64,000 nt of DNA from a bacterium EF100-94H03 bin56 (lineage in GTDB: Bacteria > Pseudomonadota > Alphaproteobacteria > SP197). Shown piece by piece: positions 9,683 to 19,309 of the stretch (position 1 is its first letter; each line of letters begins with the position of its first letter). The DNA lies in the NCBI GenBank assembly GCA_002238685.1, contig MPMV01000006.1, positions 1 to 64,000 on the forward strand, in the 5' to 3' direction. The translations under genes and the position numbers were made by a program. Under the pieces are notes generated by a model that did no database searches, was not told the origin of the DNA, and saw only the letters and a list, made by a program, of their open reading frames with translations.

Positions 9683-11287
9683 ATGAGCCGAAACGACAAC
9701 AATCAGACAGGCATCCGGTTTTTCGCGCCAGACGCCTTCAACCGCCGGCAGGTCCTGGCGGGAAGCGCTTCGGCAGCAGCTCTTGCCACGGGCATGGGAA
9801 ACCTCGTGGCAACGCCGGGCACGGCCAAGGCCGACACACCGAAGAAGGGCGGTCGCCTGCGCCTCGGCATAACCGATTCCTCGTCCGACGAGACCCTCGA
9901 CATGAACCTGGCCACCACCATCGTTCCAGGCGTCTCGGCCGGCGCCCTCTACAACAACCTCGTGGAGGTTGACGCGAACAACGAGCCGATCCCCGAGCTG
10001 GCTGAAGGTTGGGAGGCATCCGCTGATGCGAAGCGCTGGGTCTTCGCGTTGCGGCGGGGCGTCGAGTTTCACACCGGAAAGACAATGACCGCGGAAGACG
10101 TGGTCTTCTCGCTCAACCGGCATCGTGGGGAGGACAGCCAGTCGGCCAACAAGGCGATGTTTGCCGATGTGACCGACATCACGGCGGATGACGATCACAC
10201 GGTGGCCATTACGCTGGCCAACGGGAACGCCGACTTTCCCTTCATCCTGTCGGATTGGCGGTCGCCGATCTATGCGGCAGGCACCACGGACTTCGACCTG
10301 GGGATCGGAACGGGTGGATACGAACTCGTGAGCTTCGAGCCCGGTATTCGCATCTCGCTGAAGCGAAACCCCAACTACTGGAAGGAGGGGCGTGCGCATT
10401 TCGACGAGGTTGAGGTCCTCGGTGTGAACGACGGAACGGCACGGAACACGGCGCTGATCTCCGGTGAGGTGGACGTCATCAACTCGCCGAACCGCCAGAC
10501 CTTTGCGGACCTGGTCGCGACGCCAGGACTGCAGGGCATCGAGGCGCAGGGCTTCGCGCACTACACGATGCCCATGCGCGCCGATACGGCGCCGTTTGAC
10601 AACAACGACGTAAGGTTGGCGCTAAAGTACGCACTCGATCGCGAGCAACTCTTGCGGATCATTCTGTCGGGTCATGGTGCGGTCGGAAACGATCACCCCA
10701 TCAGCCCGGCCAACCGCTTCTTCGCCAGCGAATTGGAGCAGAGGACCTACGATCCCGACAAGGCGAAGTTCCATGTCAAGCAGGCCGGCCTCGACAGCCT
10801 CAAGGTGCAGTTGAGCGCCTCGCCGAGTTCATGGGGAGGCGCCAGTGCCATTGACGCGGTGGCCATCTTCAGGGAGAGCGCGGCCGAGGCCGGAATTGAC
10901 ATCGAAATCGTGGCTGAGCCGGCGGACGGCTACTGGAGCAATGTCTGGCTCAACAAGCCGTTCTGCACGTCTTACTGGTTCGGTCGTGAGTCCGAAGATG
11001 CCGTCTTCTCGCTGACGTACGCGGCCGGCGCACCGCAGAACGAGAGCTTCTGGGCCGACGATCGGTTCCAGAGCCTGTTGTTTGAAGCACGTGCGGAACT
11101 CGACGTGGCCAAACGCCGCGACATGTACGTCGAGATGCAGCAGATTCTTCACGAGACCGGGGGCTCGATCATTCCGCTGTTTAACAACAACCTGCTCGCG
11201 GCGAATGACAAGGTTCGCTTTGGCAAGGTGGCTGGCAACCGGCAGCTCGACGGGCTGCGACTCATCGAGCGCTGGTGGATGGCCTGA
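9683..11287 (+). CDS. Family 5 extracellular solute-binding protein (Dpp/Opp type), Tat-exported
   Basis: Periplasmic peptide/opine-type ABC binding protein of 534 residues. It has a Tat-like signal (NRRQVLAGSASAAALATGMG, cleavage near TAKADTP) and the SBP_bac_5 fold, with the usual signature NNLVEVDANNEPIPELAEGW, FTLRRGVEFHTG-like block and ALKYALDREQLLRIILSG. The start at 9683 is set by GGAAGGAG upstream; the open frame extends earlier without support. No cognate permease or ATPase genes adjoin it. The next gene, 54 bases on, is an M24 peptidase, which suggests that the ligand is a peptide-like or amidated compound cleaved after uptake, with permeases supplied from elsewhere. Confidence 0.9.
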   Translation: MSRNDNNQTGIRFFAPDAFNRRQVLAGSASAAALATGMGNLVATPGTAKADTPKKGGRLRLGITDSSSDETLDMNLATTIVPGVSAGALYNNLVEVDANNEPIPELAEGWEASADAKRWVFALRRGVEFHTGKTMTAEDVVFSLNRHRGEDSQSANKAMFADVTDITADDDHTVAITLANGNADFPFILSDWRSPIYAAGTTDFDLGIGTGGYELVSFEPGIRISLKRNPNYWKEGRAHFDEVEVLGVNDGTARNTALISGEVDVINSPNRQTFADLVATPGLQGIEAQGFAHYTMPMRADTAPFDNNDVRLALKYALDREQLLRIILSGHGAVGNDHPISPANRFFASELEQRTYDPDKAKFHVKQAGLDSLKVQLSASPSSWGGASAIDAVAIFRESAAEAGIDIEIVAEPADGYWSNVWLNKPFCTSYWFGRESEDAVFSLTYAAGAPQNESFWADDRFQSLLFEARAELDVAKRRDMYVEMQQILHETGGSIIPLFNNNLLAANDKVRFGKVAGNRQLDGLRLIERWWMA

Positions 11288-11341
11288 GAAAACTCGGGCG
11301 ACGGTTCCGCAACCGCGCGGGCCTGCAATTCGGAGAGCGGC

Positions 11342-12544
11342 ATGCACGACCTTGTACGGGAACGGCTTCGGGCCGAATTGGCGGCACGAGGTATTGACGG
11401 CTACCTGCCCCAGACCGAGGCCAACCTTTTCTACGTCACCGGCTACCAGAGCGGCTGGGTTGACCTGAGCTGGCGTTGGATGGGTCTGGAAACTGCCTTC
11501 CTGCCCACCGACCCCGGCCGTGAGCCTTTTCTGCTCGTCAGCGACTACTCGGAAGCGGACGCGCGCTTTCAGTCGGACCTGGCCGACGTCCGGACGTTCA
11601 GCATATGGGTCGAGTGCCGCGCAACCGACCTCGTCATGGATCCGACGCGACCGAGCAGGCTGGTGCGGCCCGAACAGTACGATCCGGCCGAGATTTTCGG
11701 CATGATACGGCAGATCGTCGTGGACAGCGGTCTGTCGCGGTCGGTGATCGGCACGGATCTCGGGGTGATGCGCAAGGAGACCTACGACGGGCTCTGCGAC
11801 GTGCTTCCCGACTGCACCTTCGTCGACGTGTCCGAGCTCCTCTACGACCTGCGCAAGATCAAGCATCCCGAGGAAGTGCGGCGCCTGCGCAACGCGGCCC
11901 GTGTGTTCGACAAGGCCCTCGCCGAGGCCATGGCGCAAGTCGGAGAAGGCACGGCCCTGGCCCATATTCGGGCCAGCTTCGATGCTGCTGCGATTGATCT
12001 CATTCGAAGTCAGCCTGACCTCGGAGACTATCAGGGTACGTTCGGCTTCAACTCGATTGGTCGGGGGGACGTCAACAGGGTCAGGCACGGCGATATCGTC
12101 AAGGTGGATGCCGGCGTCCGTCTGAACGGCTACTGGAGCGATTGCGCACGTGTCTTCAGCTGTGGTCCGCCGTCCAATCTGGCGGCCCAGATCCACGACG
12201 CCCTGCTGAGCGGGTTTGAAGCGGCCGAAGCTGCGATGAAACCGGGTGCGACGATGCGCGAGGTCTACACCGCGGCGACCGAAGCGGTGCGCGACCGTGG
12301 CTTTCCGAACTATTCGCGCGGTCATGTGGGGCACTCCATCGGACTCGACGACCAGATCGAGGAACCGCCCTACATCGGACCCAACGACACGGTCCTGGAA
12401 CCGGGGATGGTCCTGGCCCTGGAGGTGCCCTACTACCCGGCGGGCCTCGGCGGCTTCAACATCGAGGAGGTCCTGCTGATCACCGATGACGGTGTGGAGG
12501 CCTTCAACCAGTCCCGGCGGACACTCACCACGCTGTCTCCTTGA
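11342..12544 (+). CDS. M24-family metallopeptidase (Xaa-Pro dipeptidase/creatinase-like)
   Basis: Protein of 400 residues with an N-terminal creatinase domain (about 1-150) and a C-terminal pita-bread catalytic domain. Metal ligands are visible: Asp pair in VKVDAGVRLNGYWSDCARVF, His in HVGHSIGLDDQIEEPP, Glu in GMVLALEVPYY, and Glu in GGFNIEEVLLIT. The family includes Xaa-Pro peptidases, creatinase and the DMSP lyase DddP; the sequence alone does not choose between them. The start is supported by GGAGAG upstream. It lies directly after a family-5 binding-protein gene, so it probably acts in the cytoplasm on the imported substrate. Confidence 0.85.
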   Translation: MHDLVRERLRAELAARGIDGYLPQTEANLFYVTGYQSGWVDLSWRWMGLETAFLPTDPGREPFLLVSDYSEADARFQSDLADVRTFSIWVECRATDLVMDPTRPSRLVRPEQYDPAEIFGMIRQIVVDSGLSRSVIGTDLGVMRKETYDGLCDVLPDCTFVDVSELLYDLRKIKHPEEVRRLRNAARVFDKALAEAMAQVGEGTALAHIRASFDAAAIDLIRSQPDLGDYQGTFGFNSIGRGDVNRVRHGDIVKVDAGVRLNGYWSDCARVFSCGPPSNLAAQIHDALLSGFEAAEAAMKPGATMREVYTAATEAVRDRGFPNYSRGHVGHSIGLDDQIEEPPYIGPNDTVLEPGMVLALEVPYYPAGLGGFNIEEVLLITDDGVEAFNQSRRTLTTLSP

Positions 12545-12781
12545 CCCTCGACAGGTCGGCGCAACTTCGTTCGTGACGGTTGGGTGGTGGGGTACTTCGT
12601 CAAGGTCGATGGCGAGAGTTCACGTGGTCGGGAACGTGCCCGTCTGTGGAGGCAGGTGCCGACACATGCTGAAGGCGGCGCCAGCGTCTCCAGGCTGCCG
12701 AAGATCAAGATCCTCGATGAGTTCGACTTCGCCTGGCACGCCCTCTTCCCCATCCGCGCGACCGTGGACGAGTGATGCCGG

Positions 12782-13885
12782 TCAGTCGCCCCTGAACAGG
12801 GTCAGGACTCCGGTATAGGCGTAGAGACGGTCAAGCGAGATTTCGCCGTTGGAGAAGAATCCGGCGACCGGCACATCGCCCAGGACATCCCGAACGATCT
12901 CCATCTCCCGGTTGACGGCGCCGAACATGTGGGGCCCGCGGGCAAGGCAGCTGAAGTAGAGCCCACCGAGGGGACGGGGCACCCGGGACTTCAGGGAGTG
13001 AAGCATGCGCCTCAGGTCCGCCTCGGCAGCTTCGTTGTCGCGCACACAGAACATCAGCACGTCACCGCGAGTGACGTCATCTCCCAGCAACATGGCGCGC
13101 TGGTGCGGATCGATGCCGACGATGTTGCGGACCACAAACGCGCCGGCATCCGATCCGGCGATGGGCAACGCCACGTGGAGCGATGCCGGGTCGATGGGCC
13201 GCTGCGAGGCCCGGGCGCCGGTGAATCTCTCCCCGAGCACGTCGAACACCGGCCGGCCATCCAGTTCGAGGACCGCTTTGCCGTCGGCACTGGTGATTTC
13301 GTGGGACCCATCGAGGAGTGAACATCCCTGGGTCAGCGCCGTGGCGACTTGGGCTCCGCTCAGCAGCACACCCGAAAGACCGTCACCGGCTCCACCTCCC
13401 GCATGGGTGGGAGACCGGGACCGCGATGAGGCGAGACCACCGACAAGAAAACTCCCCGTCTCGCGGGCCAGGCGGGCCAGACCGTTCAGGACATCCGCGT
13501 CGCGCGGATCACCATGGACGATGCCGAACCCGGCCGTGTCGCCGGGATCCGTATGCTGCCACCTCTCGACCGCCTCGCCGACACTGCGAAAGACGTGAGC
13601 CCTGACGCCGGGCAGGCGGCACGCAAGCGCGACGATCGCTGGTTCGTCGAAGGATTCGACCGGGTTGGAACAGACGCCGATGCCGACGGTTCCGCACCAT
13701 TGATCGAGCCCGGTCGCCGCGGCAAGAAAACTGACGACATCGTGCAGATGCCCGGCGACATGGTCCGTGACATAGACAAAGCCGATGTCATCGTCATCGA
13801 GGTCGCCAAGCTGTGCGGCCACCGATCGCACCGCTTCCTGCCAGTCAGATGCGACCGCATGACCACTGGCGAAGACTTCCGGCAT
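12782..13885 (-). CDS. FIST N/C-domain sensory protein
   Basis: Protein of about 367 residues with FIST-N (about residues 20-215) and FIST-C (about 220-355) domains. FIST modules are thought to bind small ligands such as amino acids and usually occur with signal transduction domains; here they stand alone. Supporting motifs are the N-terminal ASGHAVASDWQEAV, VGIGVCSNPVESF and GGLASSRSRS, and the C-terminal VAGFFSNGEISLDRLYAYTG near the end. The start at 13885 (MPEVFASG) is chosen because the conserved domain begins there, though the frame is open to 14131. Adjacent operons run on the other strand. Confidence 0.85.
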   Translation of the reverse strand: MPEVFASGHAVASDWQEAVRSVAAQLGDLDDDDIGFVYVTDHVAGHLHDVVSFLAAATGLDQWCGTVGIGVCSNPVESFDEPAIVALACRLPGVRAHVFRSVGEAVERWQHTDPGDTAGFGIVHGDPRDADVLNGLARLARETGSFLVGGLASSRSRSPTHAGGGAGDGLSGVLLSGAQVATALTQGCSLLDGSHEITSADGKAVLELDGRPVFDVLGERFTGARASQRPIDPASLHVALPIAGSDAGAFVVRNIVGIDPHQRAMLLGDDVTRGDVLMFCVRDNEAAEADLRRMLHSLKSRVPRPLGGLYFSCLARGPHMFGAVNREMEIVRDVLGDVPVAGFFSNGEISLDRLYAYTGVLTLFRGD

Positions 13886-14059
13886 CCCTGCTGACAATCC
13901 CCTGACCCGGAACCAGCATAGAGACAGCCGCCAGCGGTGCACATGCAAGAGTGCCCCTTGATCGCCCATTTGCTGTTGAAGAAGCCGTGGCCATGTCGCA
14001 GACTTCGCGCTTGCGGTGCCTTGGGGAGCTTCTGTGCGCGCGTGGATGTCGATTAGGGA

Positions 14060-14911
14060 ATGACTGCGAACGTCCGTGGCACCATGCGGAAACGAGGCCG
14101 TTGGAAGTTCCTCTCCTGGCTGTTGCCCCACAGCATCCTTGTGGTGTTCAGCGCAGTGATCCTGCTTCCCCTTCTGTGGTTGCTCCGGGTCGCCCTGACG
14201 GACAAGTCGACGGCCTACAAGATTCCGCCCGAGTGGGGTCAGGCGAGTCTCGACAACTTCATCGAGATTTTCACCGGCTACCCCTTCTTCAGCTACTTCC
14301 TCAACAGTGTCACGGTCGCCCTTGGCGCCACGGTCATTGCCCTGCCGCTTGCAGTGGGAATGGCATACGCCTTTGCCCGCTACAACACGGGAGGCCTGTC
14401 ATTGCGCCTCTTCGTCCTGTCGAGCCAGATGCTGCCGCCGGTCATCCTTGTCCTGCCGCTCTTCACGCTCTTCCTCAAGGCCTCGCTCATCAACACGCTC
14501 CCCGGCCTCATCCTGGCGCACATGACACTCAGCCTGCCCTTTCTTGCATGGCTCCTTGTCGCCTTCTTCGACGGTGAGGTGGCCACACTCGAGCAGGCCG
14601 CGCGCACTGATGGCGCCACCCGCTTTCAGGCGCTGGTACGCATCACGTTGCCTGTGGCGGCCCCGGGAATACTGGCGGCCGGATTGCTCGCATTCCTGCT
14701 CAGCTGGAACGAGTTTCTCTATGCCCTCATCCTGAGCGGCCCTCACACAAACACATTGCCGGTCGGTCTGTCGTCGTTCCAGACCCACCGGGGTGTCGAT
14801 ATCGCGCTGCTGTCGGCGGCGACGATCTGCGCCATCCTGCCGGCCATGGTCCTGCTGCCCTTCCTGCGCCGCTACCTCATCAGGGGCCTGTCGCTGGGGG
14901 CACTGAAGTAG
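14060..14911 (+). CDS. CUT1 ABC transporter permease, MalG-like
   Basis: Inner-membrane permease of 283 residues with six predicted membrane helices and the BPD_transp_1 domain. The EAA loop that contacts the ATPase is EQAARTDGATRFQALVRITL (about 177-196). It resembles MalG/UgpE components of the carbohydrate uptake CUT1 family. It opens an operon continuing with the binding protein (64 bases on), second permease, ATPase and a TauD-type dioxygenase. Placing the MalG-type permease before the binding protein is an unusual order. The start could be ATG 14060 or 14084; neither has a strong ribosome site. Confidence 0.9.
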   Translation: MTANVRGTMRKRGRWKFLSWLLPHSILVVFSAVILLPLLWLLRVALTDKSTAYKIPPEWGQASLDNFIEIFTGYPFFSYFLNSVTVALGATVIALPLAVGMAYAFARYNTGGLSLRLFVLSSQMLPPVILVLPLFTLFLKASLINTLPGLILAHMTLSLPFLAWLLVAFFDGEVATLEQAARTDGATRFQALVRITLPVAAPGILAAGLLAFLLSWNEFLYALILSGPHTNTLPVGLSSFQTHRGVDIALLSAATICAILPAMVLLPFLRRYLIRGLSLGALK

Positions 14912-14975
14912 GAGTCAGTCGATGAACGGAGTCTTCTTTGCGTCGTTACTGTTCAACAAAAAGTGGAGATAGATC

Positions 14976-16256
14976 ATGAGATTGTTCCTTTCTGTCTTGG
15001 CAGCGCTGGCGCTTGGTATCGGCGCTGCCCAGGCACAGACCATCCGTATCCTCATGGAGACGGTTCCCGATACCCGATACATCCAGGAACTGCTGCCGCA
15101 GTTCGAGGAGGAAACCGGCATCGATGTCGAAATCGAGGCCATCAGTTACATCGACATGCACTCGAAACTGGTGCCGCAGCTGATTGCCCCTGAGGGAAGC
15201 TACGATCTCATCGTGGTCGACTTCTACTGGGTCGGCGAGTTCACCAAGGCCGGCTGGCTGATGCCGCTTGACGACCTTGTCGAACGTGACGGCGTGGATG
15301 TCGACGTCTATGTGCCGAAGCTCATGGATCTCGTCGGAAGGGTCGAAGGCGTCCTCTACATGCTGCCCTTCTACAACTACTCCATGGCGCTCATCTATCG
15401 CCAGGACCTGATTGACGATGCCGACGAGCAGGCGGCTTTCCAGGACGCCTACGGCATGGAACTCAGGGTGCCGCAGACCTGGGACGAGTACTGGAAGCAG
15501 GTCGAGTTCTTCACCCGCGACACCGATGGGGACGGCAACAGGGACTTCTACGGGACGGTCATCCAGGGCCAGCGCGGTGACTGCATTTCGATGCAGTGGG
15601 CCAACTACCTCTATTCACAGGGTGGCCTCTATCACGACGAAAACTGGAACCCGCTGCTCGATTCTCCGGAAGCCATCCGGGCGATGGAGTACTACCGGGA
15701 GGCCGTCGAGAACTACAGCCCGGCCGGCTCCGAGGCATACTGCTTCGACGAGGCCTTCAACGTGATGGCGCAGGGGCGGGCCTACAGCTTCGTCACCTTC
15801 AACATCCTCTATGCCGGTTTCGAGGATCCTGAATCCTCCGAGGTCGCCGGCAAGGTCGGCATCACACCCAATCCGGGTGGCGGCCTGAATGGTGGATGGG
15901 GCTGGGCAATTCCCAATTCCAGCCCGAACAAGGAAGCCGCATGGACCTTCATGAAGTGGGCAGAATCGGCGGCGGTGGCCAAGGAGCGGGCCATGCTCGG
16001 CGGTGCGCCGACCCAGGCCGGGATCTTCACCGATGCCGATGTCGTGGCGGCGCGACCCTACTATCCGATCCTGGGCGAGATCCTTGCCGGAACGAAGGAC
16101 TTCCCGGTGTTCACGTACACCACGGAGTTCGTCGAACAGGTGGGTCTGGAACTCAATCTTGCGGCCACCGGCGAAAAGCCGGTCGCCGAGGCGATGGCGT
16201 CAGCCCAGGAGAGGCTGCACGCGCTGCTCGTCAAGGACGGCAAGATCGAGGAGTAA
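14976..16256 (+). CDS. Family 1 extracellular solute-binding protein (CUT1)
   Basis: Periplasmic receptor of 426 residues for the adjoining ABC transporter. A Sec signal peptide (MRLFLSVLAALALGIGAAQA, cut before QTIRIL) is followed by an SBP_bac_1 fold with typical blocks (LLPQFEEETGIDVEIE, YDLIVVDFYWVGEF, GWAIPNSSPNKEAAWTFMKW). GTGGAGA precedes the start. Sugars, polyols and glycerol-phosphate derivatives are usual ligands of the family, but a dioxygenase at the end of the operon suggests a less common substrate. Confidence 0.92.
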   Translation: MRLFLSVLAALALGIGAAQAQTIRILMETVPDTRYIQELLPQFEEETGIDVEIEAISYIDMHSKLVPQLIAPEGSYDLIVVDFYWVGEFTKAGWLMPLDDLVERDGVDVDVYVPKLMDLVGRVEGVLYMLPFYNYSMALIYRQDLIDDADEQAAFQDAYGMELRVPQTWDEYWKQVEFFTRDTDGDGNRDFYGTVIQGQRGDCISMQWANYLYSQGGLYHDENWNPLLDSPEAIRAMEYYREAVENYSPAGSEAYCFDEAFNVMAQGRAYSFVTFNILYAGFEDPESSEVAGKVGITPNPGGGLNGGWGWAIPNSSPNKEAAWTFMKWAESAAVAKERAMLGGAPTQAGIFTDADVVAARPYYPILGEILAGTKDFPVFTYTTEFVEQVGLELNLAATGEKPVAEAMASAQERLHALLVKDGKIEE

Positions 16257-16274
16257 GTCCAGGGACATTGTATC

Positions 16275-17171
16275 ATGTCCGTGGCCACGGCTGACGGACT
16301 GACACTTGCCGGGAGAGACCGGCGCTTTGGGCTCCTGCTCACAGCGCCGGGTCTCCTGTCCCTTCTCATTGTCATCACGTTTCCGTTGTTTTTCACGCTC
16401 TTCACAAGCGTCCACGACTACACGCTCCTGACCCCCAACTACGACACATTTGTCGGTCTGGAGAACTACGAGGAGGCGCTCGACGAGGAGTATCTGCCAG
16501 GCTCGCTCTGGGTGACGACGAAGTTCGTCCTGGCGTCCATCGTCATCGAATTCATCATCGGCTTTGCGGTGGCCCTGTCACTCCATGCCACCCGGCGCTT
16601 CGGATCGATCTACTACCTCATCCTGCTCGCCCCCCTTCTCATCAATCCCGTCGTCGTCGGCCTTCTCTGGCGCATGCTTCTCCATTCGGAACTCGGCATC
16701 ATCAACTACGCCATCGGTCTCGTCGGAATCTCGCCGGTAAGCTGGCTCGGCGATGCCGATATCGCCTTCTGGACCGTGGTGCTGACCGATATCTGGCACC
16801 AGGTCTCGTTCATGGCCATCCTGCTGGTCGCCGGGCTGGCTGCACTGCCACGGGAACCCTATGAAGCGGCGCGCATGGATGGCGCCTCGACCATCAGCTG
16901 CTTCATCCACATCACCCTGCCCCTGATGAGGCCGGTGATCGCGGTGGCGATCCTGTTGCGGATGATCTTTGCCATCAAGACCTTCGATATCGTCTTCATC
17001 ATGACCAAGGGCGGGCCGGGCACGGCCACCGATCTCATCAGCTACTACATCTATCGTGCCGCTTTTTTCGGGCTCGATATCGGGCGCGCCTCCGCCATGG
17101 CAGCCGGTCTCCTGGTGATCATCGTGGCCCTGACGGCCTATCTCTACCGGTACATGAACTCGTTGAAATAG
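16275..17171 (+). CDS. CUT1 ABC transporter permease, MalF-like
   Basis: Second membrane subunit, 298 residues, six predicted helices, with the BPD_transp_1 EAA loop YEAARMDGASTISCFIHITL (about 196-215). N-terminal features (TAPGLLSLLIVITFPLFFTL) match MalF/UgpA-type permeases. It begins 18 bases after the binding-protein gene and ends 12 bases before the ATPase gene, so the genes are cotranscribed. It pairs with the permease at 14060 to form the heterodimeric channel. Confidence 0.92.
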   Translation: MSVATADGLTLAGRDRRFGLLLTAPGLLSLLIVITFPLFFTLFTSVHDYTLLTPNYDTFVGLENYEEALDEEYLPGSLWVTTKFVLASIVIEFIIGFAVALSLHATRRFGSIYYLILLAPLLINPVVVGLLWRMLLHSELGIINYAIGLVGISPVSWLGDADIAFWTVVLTDIWHQVSFMAILLVAGLAALPREPYEAARMDGASTISCFIHITLPLMRPVIAVAILLRMIFAIKTFDIVFIMTKGGPGTATDLISYYIYRAAFFGLDIGRASAMAAGLLVIIVALTAYLYRYMNSLK

Positions 17172-17183
17172 GAGGGCCCGCGC

Positions 17184-18347
17184 GTGGCCAACATCGTTCT
17201 TGAAGGTGTGACCAAGGTCTACGGCCAGGACATTCTCGCGGTTGACAACATCGACCTCGAAATCCGTGAAGGCGAGTTCATGGTCCTGCTGGGTCCTTCG
17301 GGCTGCGGCAAGTCAACCACGCTGAGGATGATCGCCGGCCTCGAGGAAGTGACCTCGGGCACCCTGAGGATCAGTGACGAGGTCGTCAACGACGTCGATC
17401 CGGCAGACCGCGACCTTGCCGTGGTGTTCCAGAACTACGCGCTCTATCCGCACATGACGGTGGAACGCAACCTTGCCTTTGGCCTGAAGCTGCGCAAGAC
17501 GCCACAGGAGGTCATCGACAGGCGCATCCGCGACACCACGGCCATGCTCGGGATCGACAGCCTGCTGGACCGCCGCCCCAGTGAACTCAGCGGCGGACAG
17601 CAACAGCGGGTCGCACTGGGCAGGGCACTGGTCCGTGACCCCGAAGCCTTCCTTCTCGACGAACCCCTGTCCAACCTCGACGCCAAGCTGCGCGCCGCCA
17701 TGCGCACGGAACTCATCAAGATCCACCGCATGCTCGGCAAGACCGTCGTGCACGTCACCCATGACCAGGTCGAGGCCATGACCATGGGTGAGCGTATCTG
17801 CATCATGCGGGAAGGCCGGATCATCCAGGTCGGCCCGCCCCTCGAAGTCTATCGGCATCCGGCCGACTCTTTCGTCGCCGGATTCCTTGCCAGCCCGCCC
17901 ATGAATCTTCTCAAGGCAAGGCTGTCAGGCCACCACGGTGTCGACGAGGTCGACCTTTCGGCAGTCAACCTGCCCATTCCGCGCCACCGCCAGGCACCCC
18001 TGAGGCGGCATGCCGGTTCCGAGGTCGTTGTCGGCATCCGTCCCGAAGACGTCCACACGCAAGAGCCTTCGGACGGCACCCATCACCGGGTCGATATCAC
18101 CGTGGTGGCTGTCGAAGTCCTTGGTCCGGAGGTCATCCTCGTCGCCGACCTTGGCGGCGGGCAGGAAATCTCGGTGAGGCAGGGGGCAACATTCCACGCG
18201 GTTGCCGGCGCCCGTATACCCCTCTACATCGATCTTGAGCAGCTTCACTTCTTTGAAGTCGACAGCGGTCTCGCCGTCCTCCATGGCGGTGCCAGCGGTC
18301 CGGTCCGCCCGGAACTCGGCAGTTATCTCAAGGAAGGCGGACCCTGA
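17184..18347 (+). CDS. CUT1 ABC transporter ATPase, MalK/UgpC-like
   Basis: Cytoplasmic ATPase of 387 residues. Motifs in order: Walker A GPSGCGKST (about 37-45), Q-loop VVFQNYALYPHMT, signature LSGGQQQRVALGRAL (about 134), Walker B AFLLDEPLSNLDA, and H-loop VVHVTHDQVEAMT. A C-terminal OB/TOBE regulatory domain covers about 240-370. The start codon is GTG at 17184, supported by AGGAGG nine bases upstream. It energises the permeases encoded just before it and lies 14 bases before the dioxygenase gene. Confidence 0.95.
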   Translation: MANIVLEGVTKVYGQDILAVDNIDLEIREGEFMVLLGPSGCGKSTTLRMIAGLEEVTSGTLRISDEVVNDVDPADRDLAVVFQNYALYPHMTVERNLAFGLKLRKTPQEVIDRRIRDTTAMLGIDSLLDRRPSELSGGQQQRVALGRALVRDPEAFLLDEPLSNLDAKLRAAMRTELIKIHRMLGKTVVHVTHDQVEAMTMGERICIMREGRIIQVGPPLEVYRHPADSFVAGFLASPPMNLLKARLSGHHGVDEVDLSAVNLPIPRHRQAPLRRHAGSEVVVGIRPEDVHTQEPSDGTHHRVDITVVAVEVLGPEVILVADLGGGQEISVRQGATFHAVAGARIPLYIDLEQLHFFEVDSGLAVLHGGASGPVRPELGSYLKEGGP

Positions 18348-18361
18348 CAGGGAGCCCCTTT

Positions 18362-19303
18362 GTGACAGGTCCCGAACATCCTGCGCCCGTCCGGCCCGAC
18401 GTTCGCCCCATGACGGCGCATATCGGCGCCGAGATCGCCGGGGTGGACCTTTCCCGGCCGTTACCCGACGACGCGGTGTCGGCAATACGCGAGGCGCTCG
18501 TCACGTGGAAGGTAATTTTCTTCAGGAACCAGTCACTGGATCACGAACAGCACAGCCGGTTTGCCCGACAGTTCGGCGAGCCGACGCCGGCCCACGTGGT
18601 CTTCGGTACCAGGGACGGTCTGCCCCCGGAAATCTACCCCGTCACCAAGTTTCGCGTGGCCATCACCCGGGGAGGCGAAAAACCGCGCCGCGCCTGGAAG
18701 GGCTGGCATGCCGACGTCACGCCGGCGGTCAATCCGCCGTTTGCCACGATCCTGAGGGGCGACATCATTCCTCCCCATGGCGGCGACACCCTGTGGCTCG
18801 ACATGACCCGGGCCTACGAGACCCTGTCACCGGTGCTCCGTGGATTCATCGATCGCTTGAGCTGCATTCACCGGTTCGAGCCGCCATCGGGCGCGGACCG
18901 CAGCCGCGAGTATGATCAGCAGGTCGAGAGTGCCGCACTCATGGCCGAACACCCCATGGTGGTGGTTCATCCGGAGTCCGGCAGACGCGTCCTCTATGTC
19001 AATCCGGAGTTTGTCCGGAATGTGGTCGGGCTGTCACCCTTCGAGAGTGAGCGACTCCTCGAGTTGCTCTACGAACACGCCCTCAGGCCCGAGTTCATGG
19101 TGCGCTTCCGGTGGGAACCGGGCAGCGTGGCCTTCTGGGACAACCGGTCCTGCCTGCATCTCGCGACACCCGATATTTTCGATCTCGATTTCGACCGGCA
19201 ATTGTACCGGGTCACACTGATGGGAGAACCGCGCCGCGGCGTCGACGGCACCCTCTCCAGACTGCTTTCGGGTTCTCCGATTGCCGCCATCGACGCCGGC
19301 TGA
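18362..19303 (+). CDS. TauD/TfdA-family Fe(II)/2-oxoglutarate dioxygenase
   Basis: Cytoplasmic dioxygenase of about 313 residues, last gene of the CUT1 transporter operon. Family features: N-terminal GAEIAGVDLSRPLPDDAV, the HxD iron pair in WKGWHADVTPAVNPP (about 119-121), HPESGRRVLYVN, and distal His in FWDNRSCLHLATPD followed by the 2-oxoglutarate Arg in DRQLYRVTLMGE. TauD relatives hydroxylate taurine, other sulfonates, phenoxyacetates or betaines. Cotranscription with a sugar-type importer suggests it opens or demethylates the imported compound. The start is GTG at 18362. The upstream gene ends 14 bases before it. Confidence 0.88.
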   Translation: MTGPEHPAPVRPDVRPMTAHIGAEIAGVDLSRPLPDDAVSAIREALVTWKVIFFRNQSLDHEQHSRFARQFGEPTPAHVVFGTRDGLPPEIYPVTKFRVAITRGGEKPRRAWKGWHADVTPAVNPPFATILRGDIIPPHGGDTLWLDMTRAYETLSPVLRGFIDRLSCIHRFEPPSGADRSREYDQQVESAALMAEHPMVVVHPESGRRVLYVNPEFVRNVVGLSPFESERLLELLYEHALRPEFMVRFRWEPGSVAFWDNRSCLHLATPDIFDLDFDRQLYRVTLMGEPRRGVDGTLSRLLSGSPIAAIDAG

Positions 19304-19309
19304 ACGGTG

